A DNA stretch of 64,000 bases from CAZEDU01 sp964511185 (lineage in GTDB: Bacteria > Myxococcota > Myxococcia > Myxococcales > Myxococcaceae), in contig CAZEDU010000009.1 of the NCBI GenBank assembly GCA_964511185.1, forward strand, positions 1 through 64,000. The letters run 5' to 3'. The notes below the pieces were generated by a model that searched no databases, had not been told where the DNA came from, and worked only from the letters and a program-made list of their open reading frames with translations. Positions 52,977 through 61,193 of the stretch are shown here, piece by piece. Numbering within the stretch: position 1 is the first letter of the stretch; every line of letters begins with the position of its first letter. The translations under genes were made by a program, and so were the position numbers.

Positions 52977-53501
52977 ATGGTTCGCGAAATCCTCATCTGG
53001 CCGGATCCGCTCTTGAAGAAGAAGGCGACCGCGGTCACCCAGGTCGACGACGCGATTCGCGCGTTGGTCAACGACATGTTCGAGACGATGTACGCCGCCG
53101 ACGGGGTCGGGCTCGCCGCTCCGCAGATCGGCGTCCTCAAGAACGTCATCGTGCTCGACACCACGCCGCGCCAACCGGACTCGAAGCCGATCGCGATGAT
53201 CAACCCGCAGATCATCTCGCTCGAAGGCAAGACCACGTACACCGAGGGCTGCCTGTCGGTTCCGGGCGAGGCGGAGGACGTCGACCGCGCCGCCGTCGTG
53301 ACCGTGAAGTTCCTCGACACCGACGGCAAGGCGCAGACGCTCCAAGCCGACGGCCTGCTCGCGATTGCCATTCAGCACGAGACCGACCACCTGCACGGCA
53401 CGCTGTTCGTTGATCACATCTCGACGCTGAAGCGAGAGCTGATCCGCAAGCGCATGAAGCGGCTGAAGACCGAGCGCCAGAGCGAGTCGGCCGCGGTTTA
53501 G
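52977..53501 (+). CDS. def: Peptide deformylase
   Basis: This enzyme removes the N-formyl group from new proteins. The 174-residue protein carries the three family motifs: GVGLAAPQIG, EGCLSVPG and QHETDHLHG, with the Cys and two His metal ligands and catalytic Glu. The length is normal. Unlike many bacteria, def is not next to fmt (at 19599). It has its own position after the long coiled-coil gene. Confidence 0.97.
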   Translation: MVREILIWPDPLLKKKATAVTQVDDAIRALVNDMFETMYAADGVGLAAPQIGVLKNVIVLDTTPRQPDSKPIAMINPQIISLEGKTTYTEGCLSVPGEAEDVDRAAVVTVKFLDTDGKAQTLQADGLLAIAIQHETDHLHGTLFVDHISTLKRELIRKRMKRLKTERQSESAAV

Positions 53502-54054
53502 GCGCAATGCCGTTCAGATAAGCGCCGGTCGCCGCTGCGGCCTGAATGGATCGGCATTGGCTTGAAGCGGGACACTCGAAGCGGCTCATAGGGGACAGTG
53601 GGCTGGGTGGGTGCTTTGCCTGCGCTTCGACGGCCCGTGCCATCGCCAAGACGCGACCGCTTCACGGCACGTGGTTGCCCGCTTCGACGTCGTCGTCGGT
53701 CTGAACTGCGGAGTCCTGGGTACCAGAAACGGCACCTTTCTCTCCGCAGTTCGCTGCAGCAGGGCTACCAACGCGTCAAAGCCCCGCCAGCAGCTTGCCG
53801 GCGCTTCGATGGTTCGACTTTTCCCAGTCATCGTCCAGACGCTCACACAGATGAGCGGCGTCGAAAACAGCGCCCAATCCCCCGGCTCGAAGTCGTGGCG
53901 CTGGTCGACGTTCGCCGCTGCGTCCGCCAAGTCCGCCCCCTTCCCCTCCAGGCCGACCGCGCGCGACATCTCCCCATCGCCCCGGCCTCAGAAGGAAATC
54001 GAAATGGTCGCCTCGAGCTGGGAGGGGGTTGCCGCTCTCTGAGCGGCATTGGGT
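53502..54054. other. Intergenic region between def and nth
   Basis: This 553-bp stretch holds two overlapping open frames on opposite strands, 53611-54042 (+, 143 codons) and 53586-53969 (-, 127 codons). Neither has a ribosome-binding site, domain or believable protein sequence, and composition is less GC-biased at the third position than in neighbouring genes. It may be a decayed gene or plain spacer. No RNA gene or mobile element is recognised. Confidence 0.5.
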
Positions 54055-54717
54055 TTAGGCGTCGGCGACGTCCCACCGAGGGCACCACCGCGCGATCTCG
54101 CACCGCTCGCAGGCCGGGCGCCGCGCGTGGCACGTCCGCCGCCCATGCGCGATGAGCAGGTGGTGCGCGGCCTTCCAGCGCGCGCGGGGCCAGAGCGCTT
54201 GGAGCGTCTCCTCCACCGCATTCGGCTGTCGCGCGCGCGTGAGGCCGAGCCTTCGCGCGATGCGCAGCACGTGCGTGTCGACCGGCAGCGCGTCGTCCCC
54301 GTCGGAGTGCATCGAGACGACGCCCGCGGTCTTGCGGCCGACGCCCGGCAACGTCTCCAGCGACGCGCGCGACGAAGGCACCTCGCCGTCGTGCTGCTCG
54401 CAGATTCGACGAGCGGCCGCCACCAGGTAGCGCGCCTTGGCGCGGAAGAGCCCCAGCGAGCGGATGGTCCGCGCCACCTCTGTCGGCCGCGCGCGGGCGA
54501 GCGCCGGCAGGTCGGGGTACCGCTCGAACAGCGCGGGTGTGATGCGGTTGACCCGCTCATCGGTGCACTGCGCGGACAGCACCACCGAGACCAGGAGCTC
54601 GAAGCGGTTGCGGTGTGTCAGGGCGAAGCCGGCCTCGGGCAGCGCCACCTCCAAGCGGTCGAGGATTCGCCTCGCCCGGCGCCTTCGTTTCTCGAGTGAT
54701 TCGATGGCCTTCGTCAT
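54055..54717 (-). CDS. nth: Endonuclease III
   Basis: This is a base-excision-repair glycosylase/lyase acting on oxidised pyrimidines. The 220-residue protein (ATG at 54717; a GTG at 54744 would add nine residues) has the HhH-GPD fold with the catalytic lysine in LPGVGRKTA and aspartate in PVDTHVLRIA. The C-terminal 4Fe-4S cluster ligands are C-x6-C-x2-C-x5-C (CHARRPACERCEIARWC), as in the family. It is divergent from the M23 peptidase lipoprotein. Confidence 0.96.
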   Translation of the reverse strand: MTKAIESLEKRRRRARRILDRLEVALPEAGFALTHRNRFELLVSVVLSAQCTDERVNRITPALFERYPDLPALARARPTEVARTIRSLGLFRAKARYLVAAARRICEQHDGEVPSSRASLETLPGVGRKTAGVVSMHSDGDDALPVDTHVLRIARRLGLTRARQPNAVEETLQALWPRARWKAAHHLLIAHGRRTCHARRPACERCEIARWCPRWDVADA

Positions 54718-54833
54718 CCGCGCGGTCTCGAACGTGTCGTGCACCCGATGCCGGAGTGCGCGCTGGAGCGCCCTTGTAGGGGGGAGGAGGCGAAAGGTCG
54801 CGTGGTAATTTTTCAGCCACGGCCGTTTTCCTC

Positions 54834-55769
54834 ATGCGCTCACTCGCTGCTCTCCTGTTGTGCTGCGCGCTGTCTGCCTGTGCCACCGGTCGGGCAGACA
54901 AGGTCCCTCTGCTCGAGCCAGCGCCCGAGCCGCCGCCAGCACCGCCCGCGCGCCGCCCCGCGCCCAAGCCGAAGAAGGACCAGCGGCACGTCGAGCGCAG
55001 CGACGAAGTCCTGGAGCGGACCCAGGTGGCCGTCACGCGCTTCGCGGCGCGGGCGCGCTCGCTCCGGGCGCAGACCCGGCGCGGTCAACCGATGCCCGCA
55101 GAAGCGCACGAGAACTGGGAAGCGCTCTTGTCGCAGCTCGACGCGCTGAGCGCGCTGCCCGCGCATCGGACCTCGTCGCACGACGTGATGCGCGCGCGGG
55201 TGGTGACCGACGCCGAGCTGGAGATGGACGCGCGGGCTTACCGCGACTTCCCGCCCGAGCTCATCGAGCGGGCGCAGCTCACCATCGCGCACCTGGGCGT
55301 GCGGATGGCCGAGCTGCGGCAGCTGAAGCCGAAGGCGCTCCGGCGCCGCAAGGTCGACTACAGCTGGCCGGTGACGCCCACCGCCGTGACCAGTCTCTTC
55401 GGGCGGCGGCTGCACCCCATCTCCAAAGTGTACAAGCCGCACCTGGGCATCGACCTGGCGGCGCACCCCGGACAGCTCGTCACGTCCGCTGGCTCGGGCG
55501 TGGTCACCTTCGCCGGTTGGCACGGCGCGCATGGACAGAAGGTGCACGTGCGCCACGCCGACGGCGCGGTGACGAGCTACAGTCACTTGTCGATGATTCT
55601 CATCGAGGTCGGCACCGAGGTTCAGCGGGGCGACCCCGTCGGGCTCGCCGGCAAGACGGGCCAGGCGACCGGGGTGCACCTGCACTTCGAGTTCTTGCGC
55701 AACGGCCGGCAGGTGGATCCGCTCAACGAGCTCGGCCACCCCGCGCGCGTGCCGGTGGCGCTGAGGTGA
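54834..55769 (+). CDS. M23 family metallopeptidase, lipoprotein
   Basis: The 311-residue protein has a lipobox (CALSAC), a Pro-rich linker, a helical segment (50-150) and a C-terminal LytM/M23 domain that would cut peptide cross-links of peptidoglycan. The zinc ligands are visible as HLGIDL (H-x3-D type) and HLHFE, with SLFGRRLHPI and YSHLS around them. It may act with the MltB-type transglycosylase in wall remodelling. Its stop overlaps the GTG of the following gene. Confidence 0.94.
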   Translation: MRSLAALLLCCALSACATGRADKVPLLEPAPEPPPAPPARRPAPKPKKDQRHVERSDEVLERTQVAVTRFAARARSLRAQTRRGQPMPAEAHENWEALLSQLDALSALPAHRTSSHDVMRARVVTDAELEMDARAYRDFPPELIERAQLTIAHLGVRMAELRQLKPKALRRRKVDYSWPVTPTAVTSLFGRRLHPISKVYKPHLGIDLAAHPGQLVTSAGSGVVTFAGWHGAHGQKVHVRHADGAVTSYSHLSMILIEVGTEVQRGDPVGLAGKTGQATGVHLHFEFLRNGRQVDPLNELGHPARVPVALR

Positions 55770-56137
55770 TTCCTCCGGAGTTGGAGTCGCTGCTCGGCAA
55801 GGCGTTCTTGCGCGCGCACGGCCGCGAGGCGAACGACGCCATCGAAGTGGCGCGGCGCGAAGGCGCGGGCGCGCGCGGGCCGGCGGTGAGCTACGAGGTG
55901 GTCCTGCCGGCGGCCGAGGCGGCGGCCTACCTGACCGAGAAGGTGCTGCCGCGCTTCGTCTACTTCCTCGACAGCCGCGGGCTGCCGATCGCCGAGCCGA
56001 GCGGGGTCGTCATCTCGCTCTTCCTGGGGGAAGCGCTCTTCTTCGTGCACGCCGGAGACTTCGTCGATTGGCTGTCGGCCAAGAGCGGCGTGTCTTTCGC
56101 CGACATGCAGCACCGCTGGGGCTTGCCGGAAAAATGA
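55766..56137 (+). CDS. Hypothetical protein coupled to the M23 gene
   Basis: The 123-residue protein starts with a GTG that overlaps the M23 stop codon, so the two are translationally coupled. It is mixed alpha/beta (SYEVVLPAAEAAAYLTEKVLPRFVYFLD, then VVISLFLGEALFFVHAGDFVDWL). It has no signal peptide and no recognised domain, so it would act in the cytoplasm. Confidence 0.65.
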   Translation: MIPPELESLLGKAFLRAHGREANDAIEVARREGAGARGPAVSYEVVLPAAEAAAYLTEKVLPRFVYFLDSRGLPIAEPSGVVISLFLGEALFFVHAGDFVDWLSAKSGVSFADMQHRWGLPEK

Positions 56138-56166
56138 AAAGGGCGTCCCGCTCGATCGGAACGCCC
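56131..56166 (-). terminator. Rho-independent terminator of the HU gene (two-way)
   Basis: GGGCGT pairs with ACGCCC, and an inner CCG with CGG across one mismatch, at 56141-56166. On the minus strand it is followed by TTTTCATTTTT (56140-56130). It lies 82 bases past the HU stop and overlaps the end of the convergent 123-residue gene. Confidence 0.8.
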
Positions 56167-56248
56167 CACGGGGCGAAGCCAGTTGCCATCCGACACGCTG
56201 GCTCCCGTCGACGGCCTCTGGGCCGCCGTTTCGGAAACGCTTCAGAGA

Positions 56249-56518
56249 CTACAAAGTCTCCTTCAGCTCCTTGGCCGGCCGGAAGCCGATGGTCTTCGAG
56301 GCCTTGAGCTTCATGATCTCGTTGGTCTGCGGGTTGCGAATCTTGCGCGCCTTGCGCGACCGCATCGACCAGGTCCCGAAGCCGGGGTAGCTGAAGCGGT
56401 TGTCGCGCTTCACCGCCTTGCCGATGTTGTTGAAGACGATGTCCAGGATTTCGGCCGCCGACTTCTTGGTCAACTTCGACTGCGCCGCGACGACTTCCAC
56501 GAGCTCTGCCTTCGTCAT
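56249..56518 (-). CDS. HU family DNA-binding protein
   Basis: The 89-residue protein bends and compacts DNA as a dimer. It starts MTKAELVEVVAAQSKLTKKSAAEI and has the beta-arm core RFSYPGFGTWSMRSRKARKIRNPQTNEI, matching the HU/IHF pattern, including the RNPQT tip with the intercalating proline. The GGAGGGG ribosome-binding site is strong. A promoter with a palindrome in its spacer lies 40 bases upstream. Confidence 0.95.
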   Translation of the reverse strand: MTKAELVEVVAAQSKLTKKSAAEILDIVFNNIGKAVKRDNRFSYPGFGTWSMRSRKARKIRNPQTNEIMKLKASKTIGFRPAKELKETL

Positions 56519-56534
56519 GACCCCTCCCTTAGGT

Positions 56535-56585
56535 CCCCGTTGAACCGGGGCTGCCTTGGTAACAAATCGCGATTTGTCATGTCAA
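56535..56585 (-). promoter_or_regulatory. HU promoter with palindromic operator and leader hairpin
   Basis: On the minus strand a perfect -35 TTGACA (56585-56580) and a weak -10 TTACCA (56562-56557) are 17 bases apart. The spacer is almost filled by the perfect 16-bp palindrome ACAAATCGCGATTTGT (56562-56577), a good operator candidate. A small CCCCG/CGGGG hairpin (56535-56550) lies in the leader. Confidence 0.55.
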
Positions 56586-56852
56586 TCGTCGAATTGATTT
56601 CAAGGCTAGAAATCGGCTCCGGACGATTATTTGCCACCAAGGAGGACCCGGTTCAGAGTGTGAATCGCTCGATGAAAGCCAAGACATACATCCCGCGGCG
56701 ACAATTGAGACAGATCCGGTTCGGATCAAAAACGAAACAAATACGATCATTTGAAACATGTTTTTGATCCGGATTGCGCGGGCTTGGCGCGCGGGTCAGA
56801 TCGGCCGGGAAGGTGTGCCGATCACGCCGCCGGGCTAGGCTTCGAGCTCGCC
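56586..56852. other. AT-rich intergenic region between HU and beta-helix genes
   Basis: Bases 56586-56765 are clearly AT-richer than the rest of the window, with many A/T runs such as GATTATTTGCC and AAACGAAACAAATACG. The remainder up to 56852 is GC-rich again. Short frames cross it, but none has a ribosome-binding site. It could bind nucleoid proteins or hold promoters; no certain box was found. Confidence 0.5.
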
Positions 56853-58280
56853 GTGCGCCTGGTCCCGCTCGCTGCCGTCCTCTTTTTCACCTGCGCCACG
56901 GCGGTGCGCGCCGGGGGCCCCACCCTGTGGGTCGACGCTTCGGCGCCGCTGGAAGGGGATGGAACGAAGGCGCGGCCCTTCAAGACGCTGCAGGCGGCGC
57001 TGGTGCGCGCGGGAGCGGGCACGCACGTGCGGCTCTCGGCCGGCCTGTATCAAGGGCCGTTCACGTTGCCCTCGGGCGTGGTGCTCGAGGGGCGCGGGCC
57101 GGTGGTGCTGTTCGCCGAAGGGCTCGACGCGCCGGTGGTGCGCGCGGAGCCGGGGACGCGCCTGGTCGACGTCGTGGTGCAGGGCGGAGGCGTGGGGCTG
57201 CAGCCCGAGGCGGACGTGGCGCTCGAGCGGGTGCGTTTCAGCGGACAGCGCCGCAGCGCGATCATCGCCGGGCGCGGCAAGCTGAGGGGCCACGGGCTGG
57301 AATTGACCGCGGGCGTCTCGCAGACGCGGGGCATGGTGGTGGGGGAGGGCAGCGAGGTCGAACTGACCGAGACCCGCTTTCGGGGGCCCTTCTTGCGCGG
57401 CGTCGAGCTGCAGGGCGGCGTCTTGCGGCTGCACCGCGCCAACTTCGAAGGTCCGCTCACCGCGGTGCACCAGAGGGGCGGCACCTCGGTGCTTCAGCAC
57501 CTGGAGATTTCAGCGGGCGATGGGCCGGCGCTGTTCGTGTCGCAGTCGAAGATGACCGCTTCCCACGTGGACGTGAGGGGCCATGAGTACGGTCTGCAAG
57601 CCGGACGTGGGGCGGAGCTCGACATCACCGACTTCACCTCGACGCGTTCGTACCAGGCCGGGCTCGCGGTCGTCGGCGCGCGCGGGAGGCTCCAGGACGT
57701 CGTGGTGGTCGAGAGCGGCAACCTCGCGGGCATGCAGTTGCTCAACGCGCAGCTGTTCGCCGAGCGGGTGCGGCTCAAGCAGAGCACCGGGGTGGGCCTG
57801 GTGATTCGTCACGGAGACGTCGAGCTGCGCGACGTGCTGGTGGTCGATGTGCGAGGCGACTTGGAGGTCGACGGCGGCCGCTCGACGGGGGACGGGGTGC
57901 AGGTGCGCGACGCGCGGGCGACCTTGGTGGACCTGGAGGTGCGCAACGTGAGCGGCATCGCGCTATTGGCCACCCAGGCCGCGAAAGTGAAGGCGCGCGG
58001 GCTGCAGGTCGCCGGCGCGCGGCACGGGGCGGTGGTGGTCGAGCGGCTCGCCGAGGTCGAGGTGGTCGGCGCGGAGCTGACGAAGGTGGGGCAGACCGCG
58101 ATGGTGGCGCACGACCAGGGCAAGCTGTGGGCCGACCACGTGCGCGCGCCAGGAGCAGAGGTCGTCGCGTGGGCGGAGTGCGTGGGCGAGACCGCCGCTC
58201 ATCTGGGTGCCAAGTTGATGACGCCGCAGCACGCGCGGGCGCCCTGCGTTCAGCGGTGGAGCGCGCCGCGCGCGAAGTGA
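56853..58280 (+). CDS. Secreted right-handed parallel beta-helix repeat protein
   Basis: The protein is 475 residues from a GTG at 56853, with a signal peptide (VPLAAVLFFTCATAVRAG). The mature protein opens WVDASAPLEGDGTKARPFKTLQAAL, the typical first turn of DUF1565/pectate-lyase-like helices. It then alternates short Val/Leu/Gly strands (LVDVVVQGGGVGLQ, RLQDVVVVESGNLAGMQL). Such proteins often act on or bind polysaccharides, but no catalytic acid pair is evident. Starting at 56751 would only add poor sequence. Confidence 0.8.
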   Translation: MRLVPLAAVLFFTCATAVRAGGPTLWVDASAPLEGDGTKARPFKTLQAALVRAGAGTHVRLSAGLYQGPFTLPSGVVLEGRGPVVLFAEGLDAPVVRAEPGTRLVDVVVQGGGVGLQPEADVALERVRFSGQRRSAIIAGRGKLRGHGLELTAGVSQTRGMVVGEGSEVELTETRFRGPFLRGVELQGGVLRLHRANFEGPLTAVHQRGGTSVLQHLEISAGDGPALFVSQSKMTASHVDVRGHEYGLQAGRGAELDITDFTSTRSYQAGLAVVGARGRLQDVVVVESGNLAGMQLLNAQLFAERVRLKQSTGVGLVIRHGDVELRDVLVVDVRGDLEVDGGRSTGDGVQVRDARATLVDLEVRNVSGIALLATQAAKVKARGLQVAGARHGAVVVERLAEVEVVGAELTKVGQTAMVAHDQGKLWADHVRAPGAEVVAWAECVGETAAHLGAKLMTPQHARAPCVQRWSAPRAK

Positions 58281-58299
58281 TGGCACTTCGTCGGAAGGA

Positions 58300-58435
58300 A
58301 AAGGCCGTTCACGTCGCCGTCGCCGTCGCCGTCGCCGACGACGTCTACGATCACGATCACGACCACGTCTACGACGTTGACGTAATCGTTGACGTTGACG
58401 TTGACGGCGACGTGAACGGCGACGGCCTGAAACGA
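58300..58435. repeat. Imperfect hexanucleotide simple-repeat patch
   Basis: The stretch is built of GTCGCC, GATCAC, GACGTT and GACGGC-type six-base units in series. Read on the plus strand they give a chain of Val/Asp and His/Asp dipeptides; on the minus strand, Val/Asn/Asp. It lies between the beta-helix gene and the outer-membrane protein gene, and frames through it are not credible genes. It probably arose by slippage. Confidence 0.75.
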
Positions 58436-58443
58436 AGCTCTCC

Positions 58444-59136
58444 TCAGGAAATCCACAACGGGCGGAAGAAAAGAAACCCCACCCGAAAGAGAAAGACCCG
58501 CTCCACCGCGCTGCTGGGGACGGGCGCCGCCGTCGCGCTCACGCCGTCGAGCCAGCTCTGGAAGTAGCTGGCCTCCATATCGAAGCCGAACGCGTCGAAC
58601 ATCGGGAAGCGAACGCCCAAAGAGGCGCCCGCGAGCGGCCCGCGCTGAATCCCTCCGGGAGCGCCGAGCGTGCGGTGGTTGTAGCCACCGTGCAGCTGCG
58701 CGTACGGCGCCCAGCGCGTGTCGTCGAATCCGTAGCCTTGCTCAATCGGTCGCTCCACGTGCACGCCGCGCCGGGGCTTGGTGAAGACGAAGGTCGGGCT
58801 GAGCATCGCGGAGTACGTCTGCGCCGGTGCCGCCGAGCCCGAGAGCAGCTCGGCGCCGAGCGAGAGGTCGAGCGCGAGCCGATCGATGGGGAAGAGGCCC
58901 ACGGTGAAGTCGATGCGCGTGCGCAGGATGTCCGTGGGTGGCGCGCCGGCGATCGACGCCTGTCCGAAGGCGACCGCGCCGTCGATGAACGCGTGCAGCG
59001 TGCCGGCGGCGCCATAGCCGCGATAGCGGCCCGCAAGGGAGACCGCCTCGTCGGCCGGCGGCTCGGGCGGCGTTGGCTGTGCGCGCGCGGCGCTCGAGGC
59101 CGCGAGCACGAGCGCGAAGAGCAGGTGTCCGTTCAT
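58444..59136 (-). CDS. Predicted outer-membrane beta-barrel protein
   Basis: The 230-residue protein has a signal peptide (LLFALVLAASSAARAQP) and amphipathic strands (FTVGLFPIDRLALDLSLGAELL, SAMLSPTFVFTKP, AGASLGVRFPMFDAFGFDMEAS). The last strand ends in an aromatic residue pattern (VERVFLFRVGFLFFRPLWIS), suited to barrel insertion. The longer frame reading upstream to 59274 is shadow. The family is not known. The simple-repeat patch lies just past its 3' end. Confidence 0.65.
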   Translation of the reverse strand: MNGHLLFALVLAASSAARAQPTPPEPPADEAVSLAGRYRGYGAAGTLHAFIDGAVAFGQASIAGAPPTDILRTRIDFTVGLFPIDRLALDLSLGAELLSGSAAPAQTYSAMLSPTFVFTKPRRGVHVERPIEQGYGFDDTRWAPYAQLHGGYNHRTLGAPGGIQRGPLAGASLGVRFPMFDAFGFDMEASYFQSWLDGVSATAAPVPSSAVERVFLFRVGFLFFRPLWIS

Positions 59137-59188
59137 CCGGGGTTCGTACCGCAGGGCGGACCAGACGAGGCGAAGAAAAAATAGGTGC

Positions 59189-60283
59189 TCAGCGGGGCGT
59201 CGCGCGCGTGACGATCCACCGCTCGATGAGCGGATACACCTCTTTCGGCGCCCCGGAGCCGAAGACCAAATCACCGTGGCCGTAGTGAAACGCGTCGCCG
59301 TTCTCGGGGCCGAAGATGACGAGCGTCTTGTCGCCGCTGCCGGCCAGCTCGAACTGCGCGCGGATGTTCTCGGGCGTCGCGAGCCGGTCCTGGCTCCCGC
59401 CCATCACGAGCAACGGCAGGCCGAGGCGCTGGATCCCCTCGCGGTAGTCGACGCGTTGATCCCACGAGCGAAGCACATCGTTCAGCGCCCAGTCCCTCAT
59501 CTGCTGAAACATGCGCCGGCTGATCGAGCTGATCACATGGTGCAGCACCTGCCGCTGCAGCCTCGCCGGCATGTGCCGCGGGTTGAGGATGAAGTCCGTG
59601 TACGGCAGCACGATGTGGCCGACGAACGGCGCGAGCCCCGCGCTCACCAGCCGCTGCCGGATGCCCAGCGGCCACGACGCCCACGACACCAGCCGAACCG
59701 CGCGCTTGAGCAACGACTGATACGGAAAGAACACCGGCGAGCCGAGCGCGAGCAGCCCCTTCAGCTTGGCCCCGAGCGGGCCTTGCGCCACGCCATAGCC
59801 GACGAGCCCGCCCAGCGAATGGCCGAGCCAGAACGCCTGCTCGGCGCCGCTGTGCTGGAGCGCCAGCGCGAGCAAGGCCGGCCCGTCGAAGCGGATGTGG
59901 TCGTCGGCGCAGTAGTCGCGCCACCGCTTGCCGCGCGGAGGGCGTCGCGAGCCGCCGGTGCCGCGCCACTCGACAGCGTAGCAGTCGAAGCCGGCCTCCG
60001 AGAGGAAGTGCGAGACCGAGTGGGGCGGGTCGAAATCGAAGTAGTAGTGGTTGGCCGCGAGCCCATGACACAAGAGCACCGGCTCTCGGAAGCGGCGCGG
60101 GTTGCCGGGGCGGAAGTAAACGGCGAGCTCCCAGCCGTCTTCGGCCACCGCGGTGAGCCGGGTGGGTCTCGGGGTGCGCAGCTGATACAGGCGCAGCACC
60201 GCCCACCACCAAGCGGCGAGCAGCGTCGCGGCAAGCACCACCAGGCCCACCATGAGGGGCACGTGAGAGGACCAGACACTCAT
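59189..60283 (-). CDS. Alpha/beta hydrolase with N-terminal membrane anchor
   Basis: The 364-residue protein has one transmembrane segment (VGLVVLAATLLAAWWWAVLRL) and an alpha/beta hydrolase domain. The oxyanion and nucleophile segments are LLCHGLAANHYYFD and WLGHSLGGLVGYG (Ser in GHSLGG). The acid is probably in GSQDRLATP, and the histidine is in the last 60 residues, in FHYGHGDLVFG. It resembles esterase/lipase and PHA-depolymerase-like enzymes; the substrate is unknown. It is divergent from pssA with a 45-base gap. Confidence 0.88.
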   Translation of the reverse strand: MSVWSSHVPLMVGLVVLAATLLAAWWWAVLRLYQLRTPRPTRLTAVAEDGWELAVYFRPGNPRRFREPVLLCHGLAANHYYFDFDPPHSVSHFLSEAGFDCYAVEWRGTGGSRRPPRGKRWRDYCADDHIRFDGPALLALALQHSGAEQAFWLGHSLGGLVGYGVAQGPLGAKLKGLLALGSPVFFPYQSLLKRAVRLVSWASWPLGIRQRLVSAGLAPFVGHIVLPYTDFILNPRHMPARLQRQVLHHVISSISRRMFQQMRDWALNDVLRSWDQRVDYREGIQRLGLPLLVMGGSQDRLATPENIRAQFELAGSGDKTLVIFGPENGDAFHYGHGDLVFGSGAPKEVYPLIERWIVTRATPR

Positions 60284-60328
60284 CGCATCCGCTGGACTTC
60301 TGCCAACAGGCGGCTTGTTATCGCTCCG

Positions 60329-61132
60329 ATGAAGCTCCGCCGGTTGATGTTCGTGCTGCCGAACCTGTTCACGGTCACGTCCATCTTCTGCGGTTTCTAC
60401 GCCCTGACGCTGACCGCTGGCGAGGCCACCCCGGCCCAGCTCTACCAGGCCGCCCTCGCCATCTTCTTCGCGATGTTCTTCGACGGGTTCGACGGCCGGG
60501 TCGCCCGCCTCACCAAGACACAGAGCCAATTCGGCGTCGAGCTCGACAGCCTGGCGGACGTGATGTCGTTCGGCGTCGCCCCGGCGATGCTCGTCTACAA
60601 GTGGGCGCTCGCGGAGCTCGGCTTCTTGGGCGTCTTCATCGCGTTCGCGTACGCGGCCTGCGGCGCGCTGCGCTTGGCGCGCTTCAACGTGCTCGCGCTG
60701 CGCTCACCCCATGGCGGCAGCTCGCGCTACTTCATCGGCTTGCCGATTCCGCTCGCCGCCGGCGTGCTCGTGTCGATGGTCATCTCGCACTACGCCGCCG
60801 ACGGGACGCCGATCGGCGAGACGGGGGCCGCGCCGGTCGCCGTGTGCGTCGCCGCGCTCGCGGTGTTGATGGTCTCGACCGTCCGCTACCGCACGTTCAA
60901 GGACCTGAGGCTGTCGCGGCGCTCCGTCGGGGTCGCCATCGCTGTCGTCGGGCTGGGCGTCTTCATCGCCACCCAGCTGCACCCGGCATACGTGCTGATC
61001 GCTTACTTCACGACGTACTTGCTGTTCGGGCTCGTGGAGTCGGCGTTCATGCTGCGCCGACATCTGGCCGATCGCCGCTCCCTCTCCGCCGGGCGCGACG
61101 AGGAAGAGGTCGACGAGCAGGAATACCTTTGA
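60329..61132 (+). CDS. pssA: CDP-diacylglycerol--serine O-phosphatidyltransferase
   Basis: This enzyme makes phosphatidylserine, the precursor of phosphatidylethanolamine. The 267-residue polytopic membrane protein has the CDP-alcohol phosphotransferase signature D-G-x2-A-R-x8-G-x3-D-x3-D in FDGFDGRVARLTKTQSQFG and the following LDSLADVMSFG. About seven hydrophobic spans are present. The start at 60329 is taken from the first in-frame ATG. The C-terminus is acidic (RDEEEVDEQEYL). cinA follows after 61 bases. Confidence 0.93.
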   Translation: MKLRRLMFVLPNLFTVTSIFCGFYALTLTAGEATPAQLYQAALAIFFAMFFDGFDGRVARLTKTQSQFGVELDSLADVMSFGVAPAMLVYKWALAELGFLGVFIAFAYAACGALRLARFNVLALRSPHGGSSRYFIGLPIPLAAGVLVSMVISHYAADGTPIGETGAAPVAVCVAALAVLMVSTVRYRTFKDLRLSRRSVGVAIAVVGLGVFIATQLHPAYVLIAYFTTYLLFGLVESAFMLRRHLADRRSLSAGRDEEEVDEQEYL

Positions 61133-61193
61133 TGTCCTCGCCGCCGCGTCCAACGTCAATCCATCAAATCGAAAACGGTGCTATCAGCGCTTC

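Noticed and set aside
53611..54042. Possible small gene between def and nth
   Set aside because: It overlaps a frame on the other strand, lacks a ribosome-binding site and shows no credible protein features.
58127..58567. Possible Asp/Val-repeat protein
   Set aside because: The frame is produced by the simple repeat and overlaps the end of a real gene.
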